NCBI RefSeq assembly: GCF_017922435.1 | Contig: NZ_VDEZ01000001.1 | Coordinates: forward strand, 620,001 to 684,000 | Length of the DNA: 64,000 bases | Direction: 5' to 3' | Source of the DNA: Thalassospira sp. ER-Se-21-Dark | GTDB lineage: Bacteria; Pseudomonadota; Alphaproteobacteria; Rhodospirillales; Thalassospiraceae | In this document: positions 50,517 through 59,692 of the stretch, piece after piece | How the letters are laid out: the number at the start of each line of letters is the position of its first letter | How positions within the stretch are numbered: position 1 is the first letter of the stretch | Notes under the pieces: model-generated | The model's input: only the letters and a program-made list of their open reading frames with translations | Databases searched by the model: none | What the model was told of the DNA's origin: nothing | Translations under genes and position numbers: made by a program

Positions 50517-52586
50517 ATGTTTGCAGAGTTAGGACATTTTGCCCTGCTGCTGATGGTGGTCACGGGAATTGGACAAGCGGTTCTGTTCAGCCCGCTTTGG
50601 CTACGTGCATCGTTGCGCATGCTCACCCCACACAGGGCTTCTGCCACACCGGCAGGCAGCCCCACCTTTTCCGATGACGATGATAATGACGGTACCTTCG
50701 GGCAGGCCGCGGTAAAACCGGCCAGTCTGTTTCTTTTGCCTGCGGTCATTCTGGTACTTGGCCTTCTGGCCGAGGGGGCGTTGATCAATGCCTTTATCGT
50801 CAGTGACTTCACCCTGCCCATCGTCTCGAATGTCAGTCACTCATCGACCCCATTGCTTTATCGCATCGGGGCGGCCTTTACCCCCGATGGCGGGGCCATG
50901 CTGCTCTGGCTTCTGACCCTTTCACTGGTCAATCTTCTGATTGCCATCCAGCTGCGCAGTTCTGCTGCCATCTGTACGGATCGCTTTGCGCGTAATGCGC
51001 TTTCCGTTCTTGGCGCATTGATCGCAATTCTTGGTGTCGTGACACTGATTGATGCCGACCCGTTCCTGCGTGTCACTGTTGCGCCGCTTGATGGTCGGGG
51101 CATGAACCCGCAAAGCCAAGACCTTCTTAAAGTCCTGCGCGAACCGTTCCTTTATCTTGGTCTGGCGGGGCTTGCCAGTATCTTTGCCATGACACTGGCC
51201 GGGTTGCTTGACCGCAAGATTGACCGCCGGTTTGCCGAAACCACGCGATCCTGGACCATCATTTCGTGGGTCTGCCTTGGCACCGCAATTGCGATCAATG
51301 CCTATCGCTCCTACAGCGAGCAGGCATGGGGCGGCTGGTGGTACTGGGACACGGCGGAAAACAGCCTTCTTTTGCCATGGTTGCTGGCAACCGCCCTTTT
51401 GCATTGCCGGGCCGTTCTGGAAAAAACCGAAACGCTGCGCGCCTGGACAGCCTTTCTGGGCATCACGACGCTTGCGGTGGGATGGTTCGGGGTTTACCTG
51501 ACCCGATCGGATCTGTTTGCGCCCCTGCCCGAAACACAGCTTCTGCCAATTGACAGCACCGGACTTCTGGTTGCGTTTTGTCTGGTGTTTGCGGTCGCCT
51601 ATTACCTGTTTTGGCGCTCTGTCGATCAGATGGGCGATGGTCGCGGTTTTGATGTCATTTCGCGCGAAAGTGCGATGTTCCTCAACAGCGTGATGTTATC
51701 GCTGGTTGCTGCTGTCGTTCTGATCGGAACGATTTATCCACTGGTTTTGCAATGGATTACGGGCGATCCGATCACGGTCGGTGCGCCGTTCTATGTCAAA
51801 GCTCTGATCCCGATTGTTCTGCCCTTGCTGTTTTTGATGGCCTTTGCCCCGGCACTGCGCTGGCGACAAGATGAAGTCTGGATGATCGGGCGGCGCATGA
51901 AGCTTGCAGCCATCCTGTCGCTCATCACGGTGCTGTTCGTTTCCATCCGCTTTATCGATCTGTCACCCGCACCGCTGATCGGTATCGGTCTTGCCGGTTG
52001 GGTTCTGACCGCGTCGCTAAGTGATCTGTGGGCGCGGCTTTGGCGCCACCCTGAATATGGCGAAAGCAAATATCGCAATCTGCAACTTCTGGGGCCACGC
52101 TATATCAGCATGACCCTTTCCCATATCGGCCTTGCAATCCTGATTGCCGGTGGATCGGCCAGCAGCATCTGGGAAGAACAGGTTGTTGTCTCTGCCCGTG
52201 CCGGACAAAGTATTCAGGCAGGCCCCTATAACCTGCAATATGAAGGTGTCTCGCTTCTGGCCGGTGAAAACTATGCCACCCGTCAGGCGACCTTTATCCT
52301 GTATCGGCACTCCCTGCCTGTCACCGAACTGTTCCCTGAAATTCGCTATTACCCGATCCGTGGCGTTGAAACCCGTGAAGCCGATATCTGGCATGGTCGC
52401 GATGGCGATCTGCATGTCTCGATCGGTGACCGTGATGATGACGGTGGCCGGGTGGTAACAGTTCATTATTTGCCCATGATGCCCTGGGTCTGGGGTGGCA
52501 TGTTATTGATGTTGATCGGTGGATGTTTCAGCATCCTCACGCGCGTAATCCTGCGCTTCAAGAAGACTGGAGTTCCCGCTTCATGA
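50517..52586 (+). CDS. ccmF: Divergent cytochrome c heme lyase CcmF
   Basis: A 689-residue multi-helix protein in the CcmF position, expected to transfer heme from CcmE to apocytochrome c. Retained: WWD core WGGWWYWDTAENSLLLPWL (271-289), the two transmembrane heme-b histidines (H296 in TALLHC, H536 in MTLSHIG) and SRESAMFLN. Changed: the FHPPLLYMGY block with periplasmic His-1 reads LREPFLYLGL (R208), the LVRSGVLxSVHAF block with periplasmic His-2 reads LTRSDLFAPLP, and the early WGxHEGS block reads FTPDGGA. A ~35-residue insert with DDDDND follows helix 1. Overall order still matches CcmF. The alignment is by eye against the remembered E. coli sequence. ATGA overlap with ccmG. Confidence 0.88.
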   Translation: MFAELGHFALLLMVVTGIGQAVLFSPLWLRASLRMLTPHRASATPAGSPTFSDDDDNDGTFGQAAVKPASLFLLPAVILVLGLLAEGALINAFIVSDFTLPIVSNVSHSSTPLLYRIGAAFTPDGGAMLLWLLTLSLVNLLIAIQLRSSAAICTDRFARNALSVLGALIAILGVVTLIDADPFLRVTVAPLDGRGMNPQSQDLLKVLREPFLYLGLAGLASIFAMTLAGLLDRKIDRRFAETTRSWTIISWVCLGTAIAINAYRSYSEQAWGGWWYWDTAENSLLLPWLLATALLHCRAVLEKTETLRAWTAFLGITTLAVGWFGVYLTRSDLFAPLPETQLLPIDSTGLLVAFCLVFAVAYYLFWRSVDQMGDGRGFDVISRESAMFLNSVMLSLVAAVVLIGTIYPLVLQWITGDPITVGAPFYVKALIPIVLPLLFLMAFAPALRWRQDEVWMIGRRMKLAAILSLITVLFVSIRFIDLSPAPLIGIGLAGWVLTASLSDLWARLWRHPEYGESKYRNLQLLGPRYISMTLSHIGLAILIAGGSASSIWEEQVVVSARAGQSIQAGPYNLQYEGVSLLAGENYATRQATFILYRHSLPVTELFPEIRYYPIRGVETREADIWHGRDGDLHVSIGDRDDDGGRVVTVHYLPMMPWVWGGMLLMLIGGCFSILTRVILRFKKTGVPAS

Positions 52587-53119
52587 GATTTTCGATCGCT
52601 GTCATTCCGCTGGTTTTGTTTGCCGCACTGGCCGGGGTGTTCTTGTTAAACATCGACAAGGATGCATCGGTTGTGCCATCGGTCCTGATCGATAAACCGG
52701 CACCGGAATTCTCGCTGCCGCCGCTGCCGGGCCGGGACAAGGGCCTGTCGCGTGCGGATCTGACCAAGGGCGAGGTATCGGTTCTGAACGTCTTTGCAAG
52801 CTGGTGCGTCCCGTGCCGCGCAGAACATCCGCTGATCAAACGCCTGTCACGCGAAGCCGCCGTTCCGGTCTATGGTCTGAATTACAAGGAAAAGGATCCC
52901 GAGGACGGCGTGAAATGGCTGGCCGAACTTGGCGATCCCTATGCCGCTGTCGGCATGGATCTGTCGGGCCGGACCGGCATTGATTTTGGTGTCTATGGCG
53001 TTCCGGAAACCTTCATCATCGATGGCACCGGCCAAATCAGATACAAGCATGTCGGGCCGGTTACGGTCGAAGTCCTTGAAAAGGTCCTGCTGCCGAAAAT
53101 CGCGGAGTTAAAGGGATGA
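52583..53119 (+). CDS. ccmG: Thiol:disulfide reductase CcmG (DsbE)
   Basis: A 178-residue membrane-anchored thioredoxin that reduces apocytochrome c or CcmH. N-terminal anchor MRFSIAVIPLVLFAALAGVF; active site FASWCVPCRAEHP; GVYGVPETFIIDGTG supplies the cis-Pro. The start at 52583 overlaps the ccmF stop. Confidence 0.95.
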   Translation: MRFSIAVIPLVLFAALAGVFLLNIDKDASVVPSVLIDKPAPEFSLPPLPGRDKGLSRADLTKGEVSVLNVFASWCVPCRAEHPLIKRLSREAAVPVYGLNYKEKDPEDGVKWLAELGDPYAAVGMDLSGRTGIDFGVYGVPETFIIDGTGQIRYKHVGPVTVEVLEKVLLPKIAELKG

Positions 53120-53616
53120 TAAGCCGCTTCAAACTTGTTTTTGGCGCACTTGCCATTCTGGTTCCGGTCATTGCATCGAACCCGGCATTTGCGGTCAACC
53201 CCGATGAAATGCTGTCCAACCCGGTTCTTGAAGAACGCGCGCGCGAAATCAGCAAGGAACTGCGCTGCCTTGTCTGTCAAAACCAGTCGATTGATGATTC
53301 TGATGCCGAACTGGCGCGTGATCTGCGCGTGCTGGTGCGTGAACGCCTTGTTGCCGGCGACGACAACGAAGAGGTCATTGACTATATCGTTGCGCGTTAT
53401 GGCGACTACGTCCTTTTGAACCCGCCGCTAAAGCCGGAAACCTATATTCTGTGGGCAAGCCCGGCTGTTCTGGTGGTGCTGGCTTTGCTGGCGGTCTTTG
53501 CATTCTATCGCCGCAAGCAGCGCGAAGGTTCCCCTGCATCCGCATCCCTGTCAAAAGATGAACAGGACCGTCTGGACGAACTTCTTGGCACTTCAAATGA
53601 TGACGGCAAGTCCTGA
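53116..53616 (+). CDS. ccmH: Cytochrome c maturation protein CcmH
   Basis: A 166-residue CcmH/CycL protein with a signal peptide (ending NPAFA), the redox motif LRCLVCQNQSIDDSDA, the conserved YGDYVLLNPP stretch and a C-terminal helix (~110-130). It reduces the apocytochrome heme-binding Cys pair. ATGA overlap with ccmG. Confidence 0.95.
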   Translation: MISRFKLVFGALAILVPVIASNPAFAVNPDEMLSNPVLEERAREISKELRCLVCQNQSIDDSDAELARDLRVLVRERLVAGDDNEEVIDYIVARYGDYVLLNPPLKPETYILWASPAVLVVLALLAVFAFYRRKQREGSPASASLSKDEQDRLDELLGTSNDDGKS

Positions 53617-53662
53617 TGAAACGTGATCGCCTGACATATCGTCAACCGGTCGGAGGTTTCGC

Positions 53663-54379
53663 GTGATCTGGGTTGGCTTGACGGTTCTGGCAGTTCTGGC
53701 GGGTTCTGCACTCTATGCAAGCCTGCCGAAATCCGACGGGCACGGATCGCGTGCGCGCCGTGTGACGTTTGCCTCACTGCCGGTCATCGCGGCACTGGGT
53801 CTTTATGCGATCATTGGCAGCCCAACCCTGCCATCGCGGCCCTATGCAGACCGTGCAGGTGAACGCAACCTGGCCGCGGCCGCGGCCGTTGCCGACAACG
53901 CCACCGACCCGGATTTTAAAACCGATCAACAGATCAGGCGTTTGCTTAATCAGATTGTCGTCTCGCTTGAGGTAAACCCGCGCAATCTTCAAGGCTGGGT
54001 CGCCTTGGCGCGTGGATCGCTGCGCCTTGGCAATATTGAGCGCGCCGTTGCCGCCTTTGCGCAGGCCTACGCCCTTTCGGGTCACAATCCGTTGCTTGCC
54101 ATTGAATATGCCGATACCCGCATTACCGCCCAGGATGGCCAGATCGACAGTACTTCACGCGATCTTGTGCTTCATGCCCTGGGGCAAATGCCCAACCATC
54201 TGTTGGCACGCTACTATTATGGCATGATGCTGAAACAAAATGGTAAATCCGATCAGGCGCTTCGCGTGCTTAGCGACCTTTACCGCGACCTACCCAAGGA
54301 CGACCCGCTTGGCAATGCCACCGAAAGCGAAATCAAGGCCCTGCAATCCAGTGCCGATGCCGTAATCAGCGCCGACTAG
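53663..54379 (+). CDS. ccmI: Cytochrome c maturation chaperone CcmI
   Basis: A 238-residue CcmI/CycH protein. Two N-terminal helices (~1-20, ~35-52) are followed by a TPR-containing region (~85-225, with LQGWVALARGSLRLGNIERA as one repeat). The loop between helices and the TPR array are shorter than in Rhodobacter or rhizobial CcmI. It is expected to present apocytochrome to CcmF/H. The start is GTG at 53663 after GGAGG, 46 bases past ccmH. Confidence 0.85.
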   Translation: MIWVGLTVLAVLAGSALYASLPKSDGHGSRARRVTFASLPVIAALGLYAIIGSPTLPSRPYADRAGERNLAAAAAVADNATDPDFKTDQQIRRLLNQIVVSLEVNPRNLQGWVALARGSLRLGNIERAVAAFAQAYALSGHNPLLAIEYADTRITAQDGQIDSTSRDLVLHALGQMPNHLLARYYYGMMLKQNGKSDQALRVLSDLYRDLPKDDPLGNATESEIKALQSSADAVISAD

Positions 54380-54393
54380 TCTGGATAACGGCA

Positions 54394-54681
54394 TTAAGCC
54401 GCAAACAGGTAAAGCACCCCAAGCAACACTGCGACGATCAGAACCAATGTCCCGCCAAGCGCCATCAGCTTGATGATCGGATGAAGATTATCAAGTTCGC
54501 CCCGCTGCGGCGCATTCTTGGCGCCATTTGCCGATGATTGCCCCTCGTTAAACCGTCGCAACGCTTCTTCGCCACTCATGGGCGGCATCTTGATACGATC
54601 AAGGACCGTCCCCTGATCGGGGCGACGGTCCTTGTCATTTGATGGGTGCTTTTGCGGGGTGTCGCCGTTACTGGCTGTCAT
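54394..54681 (-). CDS. Small single-helix membrane protein
   Basis: A 95-residue protein: a polar, charged N-terminal ~65 residues (with MSGEEALRRFNEGQ) and one C-terminal helix (~69-93, LMALGGTLVLIVAVLLGVLY). Family not recognised. It begins 15 bases after the lytic transglycosylase stop on the same strand, so it is probably co-transcribed with it, and converges on ccmI with a 14-base gap. Confidence 0.7.
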   Translation of the reverse strand: MTASNGDTPQKHPSNDKDRRPDQGTVLDRIKMPPMSGEEALRRFNEGQSSANGAKNAPQRGELDNLHPIIKLMALGGTLVLIVAVLLGVLYLFAA

Positions 54682-54696
54682 CGCAGATGATTGTGC

Positions 54697-56550
54697 TTAA
54701 CGCTGGGCCGTCAGGCCGCGATCATTTTCCTGATCCTGCGGCTGATAGGTTGGCCATTCACCGGCGGCTAGAAGATCAAGCGACGGCGTTTCCTGACCGA
54801 ACCGCGAACGATACATCCAAAGGTTTGCCATTACGCGTTCGATGAACAGTCGGGTTTCACGCGACGGAATGCTTTCGATGAAATACAGCGGATCGACATT
54901 GTCCTTAAGCGCCTTCTGCCAGCGACCAAGATTGCCAATGCCACCATTATAGGCTGCCATCAATTGCAAGAAGCCGTTATCAACGCCATTCTGTTCAAGA
55001 AGGTGATCAACGTATTTCTGCCCCAGCGACAGGTTGATTTCCGGCTGATACAGCTCGGCACGCTTTTCACCCCGGTAACGGGTATTGCCGATATAGCTTG
55101 CCGTTGCCGGCATCAGTTGCATCAAACCACGCGCACCGGCATGACTGCGGGCGTCGGTATTGAAACCTGATTCCTGACGCATAAAGGCATAAATCACCGC
55201 CCGGTCAACTTCGTAACCACCTTCCGGCTCCCACGGCGGGACCGGATAAAGCGCGTTTACAAACACATCACCTGTCTTCTGGGCGATATAGCTGCCAAGG
55301 CGCATGGTCAGCGATGCAAAGTTGGCGGTATCGGTCAGCGCAAGAACTGCACGGCGCAGAGAATCATCATCTTTTGCCGCAGCCTTGCGCAATTCGCGTT
55401 CGGCTTCATCGCGCTGCCCGATCTGCAACAGCGAAAGTGCACGACGCCCATGCGGATCAAGCTTCAGCTTGTTGGCACGGTTTTCATCAAGCTCAAGGCT
55501 GTCCCAGTCAAAGACATCATCACGGCCAAGGGCGCGCATCGCCAACTGACCATAGAACGAGCGCGGATACTCCGCCGCACGGTTCAACATGGCATCGGCC
55601 TCTTCGAACCGGCCTGCGGCCAGATCAATACGCCCTGCCCAGAACGCACCGGCGGTCCGGGTCCAGCTTGATGCATATTTATTGGTGCTCAGCGCTGCGA
55701 AATGGGCGTGCGATTCATCCATCTTGCCCAGACGCCAGGCGGTCAAGCCCGCCGTCCAATGCGCCTGCGGCAGGTACTTGCCCGAACGCTTTGCCGCTTC
55801 ACCGGCATATTTCAACGCAAGATCCGGTTTGCCAAAGTAATAGTAACCAGATGCAATTGCCGCCTTGGCGTGGTCCTGCTCATAGGCATCAAAAAGACGC
55901 TGCGCTTCGTCACTTTCAAGAACTTCCAGCGCGCCGGTCGGCCAGCCACTGCCGATGCGATGGCGAATACGACTTTTCAGGGTCGCGATGCGTGAACGTT
56001 GCTTGGACGACAGCTTCTTGGACGACTTGTGATAATAGGGCGTGATGTTCTCGTAATCATAACCGGCACCCGAAACATAGCTGCCCACAGGCTTCTTCGG
56101 ATAATTGGCCGATCCGCGACGTGTCAGCGCAAGTTTGTAGATGCGCGGCGCCTGCGGATGATCGGCATAGCTGGCAAGCCAGTCTTTTAGTTCCTTGTAA
56201 CGCGAACGGTAGGCCGTCGGATGCAGATAACGCTGCGCCATCACGTGCCCCATCAGGACATCATCAGACAGGCGCGAAATCAGGCGGTCGGCATCTTGCC
56301 AACGGCCCTGTTCCTGAACGGCAAAAATCTGTTCGTAAAGTTCGGCGTCACGTTCGGAAAGTGGCTTGGGGATTACGGTCGAAAGCGCGTCATCCAGAAC
56401 CGGGCTGCCAAGGGCCGCCTGTTCCTGCGTGCTGGAAACAGCAGGTGACGTGGCCCCCATGATGGTCATGGTGCCAAGAAACGCGAAGAATAGGCCCTGC
56501 CTTAAGGTGCTTTTGACACCCGGCAGGCGTGTTCTTATTGCTTCGATCAA
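54697..56550 (-). CDS. Soluble lytic murein transglycosylase
   Basis: A ~617-residue periplasmic Slt70-type enzyme cleaving the MurNAc-GlcNAc bond with 1,6-anhydro product. A signal-like region (~12-38) is followed by a long helical superhelix domain (~50-440) and the C-terminal SLT domain. The SLT domain contains the catalytic Glu in YAFMRQESGFNTDARSHAGA, then RGLMQLMPATASYI and QLMAAYNGGIGNLGRW. No ATG is near; a TTG at 56550 with GGGGAAA upstream is chosen, and a TTG at 56565 is the alternative. It leads a two-gene unit with the small membrane protein. Confidence 0.9.
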   Translation of the reverse strand: MIEAIRTRLPGVKSTLRQGLFFAFLGTMTIMGATSPAVSSTQEQAALGSPVLDDALSTVIPKPLSERDAELYEQIFAVQEQGRWQDADRLISRLSDDVLMGHVMAQRYLHPTAYRSRYKELKDWLASYADHPQAPRIYKLALTRRGSANYPKKPVGSYVSGAGYDYENITPYYHKSSKKLSSKQRSRIATLKSRIRHRIGSGWPTGALEVLESDEAQRLFDAYEQDHAKAAIASGYYYFGKPDLALKYAGEAAKRSGKYLPQAHWTAGLTAWRLGKMDESHAHFAALSTNKYASSWTRTAGAFWAGRIDLAAGRFEEADAMLNRAAEYPRSFYGQLAMRALGRDDVFDWDSLELDENRANKLKLDPHGRRALSLLQIGQRDEAERELRKAAAKDDDSLRRAVLALTDTANFASLTMRLGSYIAQKTGDVFVNALYPVPPWEPEGGYEVDRAVIYAFMRQESGFNTDARSHAGARGLMQLMPATASYIGNTRYRGEKRAELYQPEINLSLGQKYVDHLLEQNGVDNGFLQLMAAYNGGIGNLGRWQKALKDNVDPLYFIESIPSRETRLFIERVMANLWMYRSRFGQETPSLDLLAAGEWPTYQPQDQENDRGLTAQR

Positions 56551-56782
56551 AATTAGTTTCCCCAACGAGACTTGTTTTCAAGCCGCGTGTTTATCCCGAA
56601 GCAGTTTGGTCTCGCAACCCGTTGCCTGCGGTGTTCCCCCTCGTGCAACGGCGTCCCTTATAGCAGCAAACAGCCAAACCGCGAAATCATTTATCTGGAA
56701 TCAAGCACTTGGCCCACACCAGATTACGCACCCCGAACGCATGCATATCTCCCATGCATACAGTCAGTTTATCGCCAATTCC

Positions 56783-57673
56783 TTAAAGCTTTTGTGCGAT
56801 CGCGCGCAAATCACGCCAGGCAAGGCGTTTTTGTTCCGGCGTGCGCAGAAGATAAGCCGGATGGAACATCGCGGTCAGGTCGGCCTTTTTGCCATCGGCA
56901 AAGGAAACTTCCTTCCACGTGCCGCGCAAACGCGTGATCCCGCGATCTTCTTCCATCAGGGTCTTGGCCGAACTGCCGCCAAGACACACCACAACCTTGG
57001 GCCCGATCAGCTCGAGATGTCGGCGCACAAACGGTTCACAGACTGCGACTTCGGCTGTGGTCGGCTGGCGGTTTCCCGGTGGCCGCCATGGCAGGATATT
57101 GGTGATGTAAACTTCTTCACGCGCCAGGCCGATGGATCGCAACATGGCATCAAGCAACTTGCCACTTGGCCCGACGAACGGCAGTCCCTGACGGTCCTCT
57201 TCGGCACCGGGCGCTTCTCCGACCAACACCAGCTTGGCCTCGACATTACCGGTGCCAAAAACGGTATTGCTTGCGGACTTCTTAAGGGCACAGCCTTCAA
57301 ACTTTTCAATCGCTGCCTTGAGTTCCTCAAGACTGTTTGCCGCGGCCGCCGCATCCCGTGCGGACTGGCGTGCTTCATGCGGCGTGTCAGACAGTAAAAA
57401 CCCACCATCCGCGCCAGCAGGGATTGGTGCCGGGCCGTTGCCAGAAGCCTGTGCCGGACGGGCCGACGCCCCTGCCGGACGTTGCGGGTTGGTGCCAGCA
57501 TTTGCGCCAAAGCCCGGCCGGTTGGCCGCGTTCTGACGCAGGCTTTCGGACGCCTTGAAACGGTCAAGCGGCTCGTCGGCAATGGCCTCGTCCGCGCCCA
57601 TTTCAAATTGCCAGACAAGGGCCTCGAACGGGTCGAGATTATTTACATCAAAGTCTGTAATTGGTTTGCTCAT
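56783..57673 (-). CDS. Uracil-DNA glycosylase (family 4 type)
   Basis: A 296-residue uracil-DNA glycosylase of the iron-sulfur family 4/SPO1-polymerase-like group. A ~115-residue Ala/Pro-rich N-terminal extension precedes the catalytic domain. Visible motifs are GEAPGAEEDRQGLPFVGPSG, TNILPWRPPGNRQPT, VVCLGGSSAKTL and the FHPAYLLR motif near the end. Of the expected four Fe-S cysteines, C128 (CALKK) lacks its CxxC partner, while two later Cys (AVCEPF, VVVCLGG) are present. The N-terminal extension is typical of alphaproteobacterial members. Monocistronic, divergent from ETF-QO. Confidence 0.88.
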   Translation of the reverse strand: MSKPITDFDVNNLDPFEALVWQFEMGADEAIADEPLDRFKASESLRQNAANRPGFGANAGTNPQRPAGASARPAQASGNGPAPIPAGADGGFLLSDTPHEARQSARDAAAAANSLEELKAAIEKFEGCALKKSASNTVFGTGNVEAKLVLVGEAPGAEEDRQGLPFVGPSGKLLDAMLRSIGLAREEVYITNILPWRPPGNRQPTTAEVAVCEPFVRRHLELIGPKVVVCLGGSSAKTLMEEDRGITRLRGTWKEVSFADGKKADLTAMFHPAYLLRTPEQKRLAWRDLRAIAQKL

Positions 57674-57946
57674 CTACACTAAGGCGATGTATGTTGCACC
57701 GCGAACGGGATCGCGGCTGCTGCTTGGGACGACCTTATACGATTTTGGGTCCTTTGTGCCAGAGTACAAACGCGACACCGTTCGTGACTATGGATTGTCA
57801 ACTGATCCCATGATCGGTATAGCTGTATTCATAGAGAATTATGAGAGAATTCAGGGCTTGGGCGAGACTCTGAACGGTGAATACCGGCTCACGGCCAACG
57901 AACGGAAACAGTTCGATACGGTCGCCAGCCAAAGGAGAGAGGCCAA

Positions 57947-59584
57947 ATGGAACGGGAATCCATGGAATTTGACGTGGTCGTTGTTGGCGCCGGTGTATCC
58001 GGTCTGTCAGCGGCCATCAAGCTGATGCAACTCGCCCAGGAACAGGAAAAAGAAATCACCGTCTGTGTGGTTGAAAAAGGTTCCGAGGTCGGCGCACACA
58101 CCCTTTCTGGGGCCGTGATGGAGCCGCGCTCGATCAATGAACTTTTCCCGGACTGGAAAGAACGCGGCGCACCGCTGAACGTGCCGGCTGGCGAAGACCA
58201 GTTCATGATGCTCAGCGAAACTGGCGCTAAAAAGCTGCCGACCCCGCCGCAAATGCACAACAAGGGCAACTATATCGTAAGCCTTGGCAATGTCTGCCGC
58301 TGGCTTGGCGAACAGGCAGAGGCCCTTGGTGTTGAAGTTTATCCGGGCTTTGCCGCCGCCGAAGTTCTGTTTAACGAAGACGGATCGGTCAAGGGTATCG
58401 CCACCGGTGATATGGGCCTGCAACGCGATGGCACGCCGGGCCCGAACCACGAACCGGGTATGGAACTGCATGCCAAATACACCTTCTTTGCCGAAGGGTG
58501 CCGTGGATCGCTGTCCGAACAGCTGATCAAGAAATTTGATCTGCGCAAAAATTCCGATCCGCAAACCTATGGCATCGGCATCAAGGAACTTTGGGAAGTT
58601 GATCCCGAAGTCCACAAGGAAGGCCTGATCCAGCACACCGTTGGCTGGCCACTTGATAAGGACACCTACGGCGGGTCGTTCCTCTATCACCTTGATAACA
58701 ATCAGGTGGTTGTCGGTTTTGTCATCGGCCTGGATTACGAAAACCCGCATCTCAGCCCGTTTGATGAATTCCAGCGTTTCAAGACGCACCCGGAAATCCG
58801 CAAGATTTTCGAAAATGGCCGCCGCATTTCCTATGGCGCGCGTGCGCTGAACGAAGGCGGTTTCCAGTCGATCCCCGATCTTGTCTTCCCGGGCGGTTGC
58901 CTGATCGGCTGTTCGGCGGGCTTTATGAACGTGCCGAAAATCAAGGGTTCGCACACCGCGATGAAGACCGGCATGCTGGCCGCCGAGGCCGCGTTTGAGG
59001 CCCTGACGGCCGACGAAACGCCTGCACAGATGGACAGCTACCCGCAGCGTCTGAAAGACAGCTGGGTCTATCCGGAACTGCACAAGGTGCGTAACATCCG
59101 TCCGAGCTTCGCCAAGTGGGGCTTCTGGGGCGGCATGGCCTATAGCGCGGTCGACACCTATCTGTTCGGCGGCAAGGCACCATGGACCTTTAAAAACCAT
59201 GCGGATCACGCCTGCCTGAAACCGGCAAGCGAAATGCCAAAGATCGACTATCCGAAACCGGATGGCAAAATCAGCTTCGACAAGCTGTCATCGGTCTTCC
59301 TGTCAAACACCAACCACAGCGAAGATCAGCCGATCCACCTGACGCTGAAAGATGCAAGTGTTCCGGTAAACACCAACCTTGCCGTCTATGACGGGCCAGA
59401 GGCACGTTTCTGCCCGGCCGGTGTCTATGAATTCGTCGAAGACGAAGACAATGGCGGCAAGCGTCTGCAGATCAACGCGCAGAATTGCGTGCATTGCAAA
59501 ACCTGCGACATAAAGGACCCGACCCAGAACATCGTCTGGGTCGTGCCCGAAGGTGGCGGCGGACCTAACTACCCGAACATGTAA
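57947..59584 (+). CDS. Electron transfer flavoprotein-ubiquinone oxidoreductase
   Basis: A 545-residue membrane-associated FAD/[4Fe-4S] enzyme passing electrons from ETF to ubiquinone during fatty acid and amino acid oxidation. The FAD-binding N-terminus is [18 protein letters not shown]. The C-terminal cluster domain has CPAGVYEF and [19 protein letters not shown], giving the four Cys ligands, and ends with the family's GGGGPNY. AAGGAG precedes the ATG at 57947. The 273-base leader 57674-57946 shows no gene. A terminator follows at 59608. Confidence 0.96.
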   Translation: MERESMEFDVVVVGAGVSGLSAAIKLMQLAQEQEKEITVCVVEKGSEVGAHTLSGAVMEPRSINELFPDWKERGAPLNVPAGEDQFMMLSETGAKKLPTPPQMHNKGNYIVSLGNVCRWLGEQAEALGVEVYPGFAAAEVLFNEDGSVKGIATGDMGLQRDGTPGPNHEPGMELHAKYTFFAEGCRGSLSEQLIKKFDLRKNSDPQTYGIGIKELWEVDPEVHKEGLIQHTVGWPLDKDTYGGSFLYHLDNNQVVVGFVIGLDYENPHLSPFDEFQRFKTHPEIRKIFENGRRISYGARALNEGGFQSIPDLVFPGGCLIGCSAGFMNVPKIKGSHTAMKTGMLAAEAAFEALTADETPAQMDSYPQRLKDSWVYPELHKVRNIRPSFAKWGFWGGMAYSAVDTYLFGGKAPWTFKNHADHACLKPASEMPKIDYPKPDGKISFDKLSSVFLSNTNHSEDQPIHLTLKDASVPVNTNLAVYDGPEARFCPAGVYEFVEDEDNGGKRLQINAQNCVHCKTCDIKDPTQNIVWVVPEGGGGPNYPNM

Positions 59585-59607
59585 GCCTTTTTGGCTTTCC
59601 TCATACA

Positions 59608-59636
59608 AATAAGGGCCGCTTCTTGCGGCCCTTATT
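59608..59636 (+). terminator. Terminator after ETF-QO
   Basis: A perfect 12-bp stem AATAAGGGCCGC/GCGGCCCTTATT with a 5-base loop, followed by ATTTAGT. It lies 23 bases past the ETF-QO stop, between convergent genes, and the aldehyde dehydrogenase transcript can also use it. Confidence 0.8.
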
Positions 59637-59663
59637 ATTTAGTCTGATGATTTGATCACTTGG

Positions 59664-59692
59664 TCATTTGATCATTTAATCATTTAATCATT
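59664..59692. repeat. Octamer tandem repeat at the ALDH stop codon
   Basis: TCATTTGA-TCATTTAA-TCATTTAA-TCATT: 3.6 copies of an 8-base unit, with the last unit supplying the TGA stop of the aldehyde dehydrogenase gene on the minus strand. A degenerate further copy precedes it. Likely slippage-prone. Confidence 0.75.

Noticed and set aside
58007-59209. A 400-codon open frame antisense to ETF-QO
   Set aside because: It lies wholly within a confidently identified gene and shows no family motifs.
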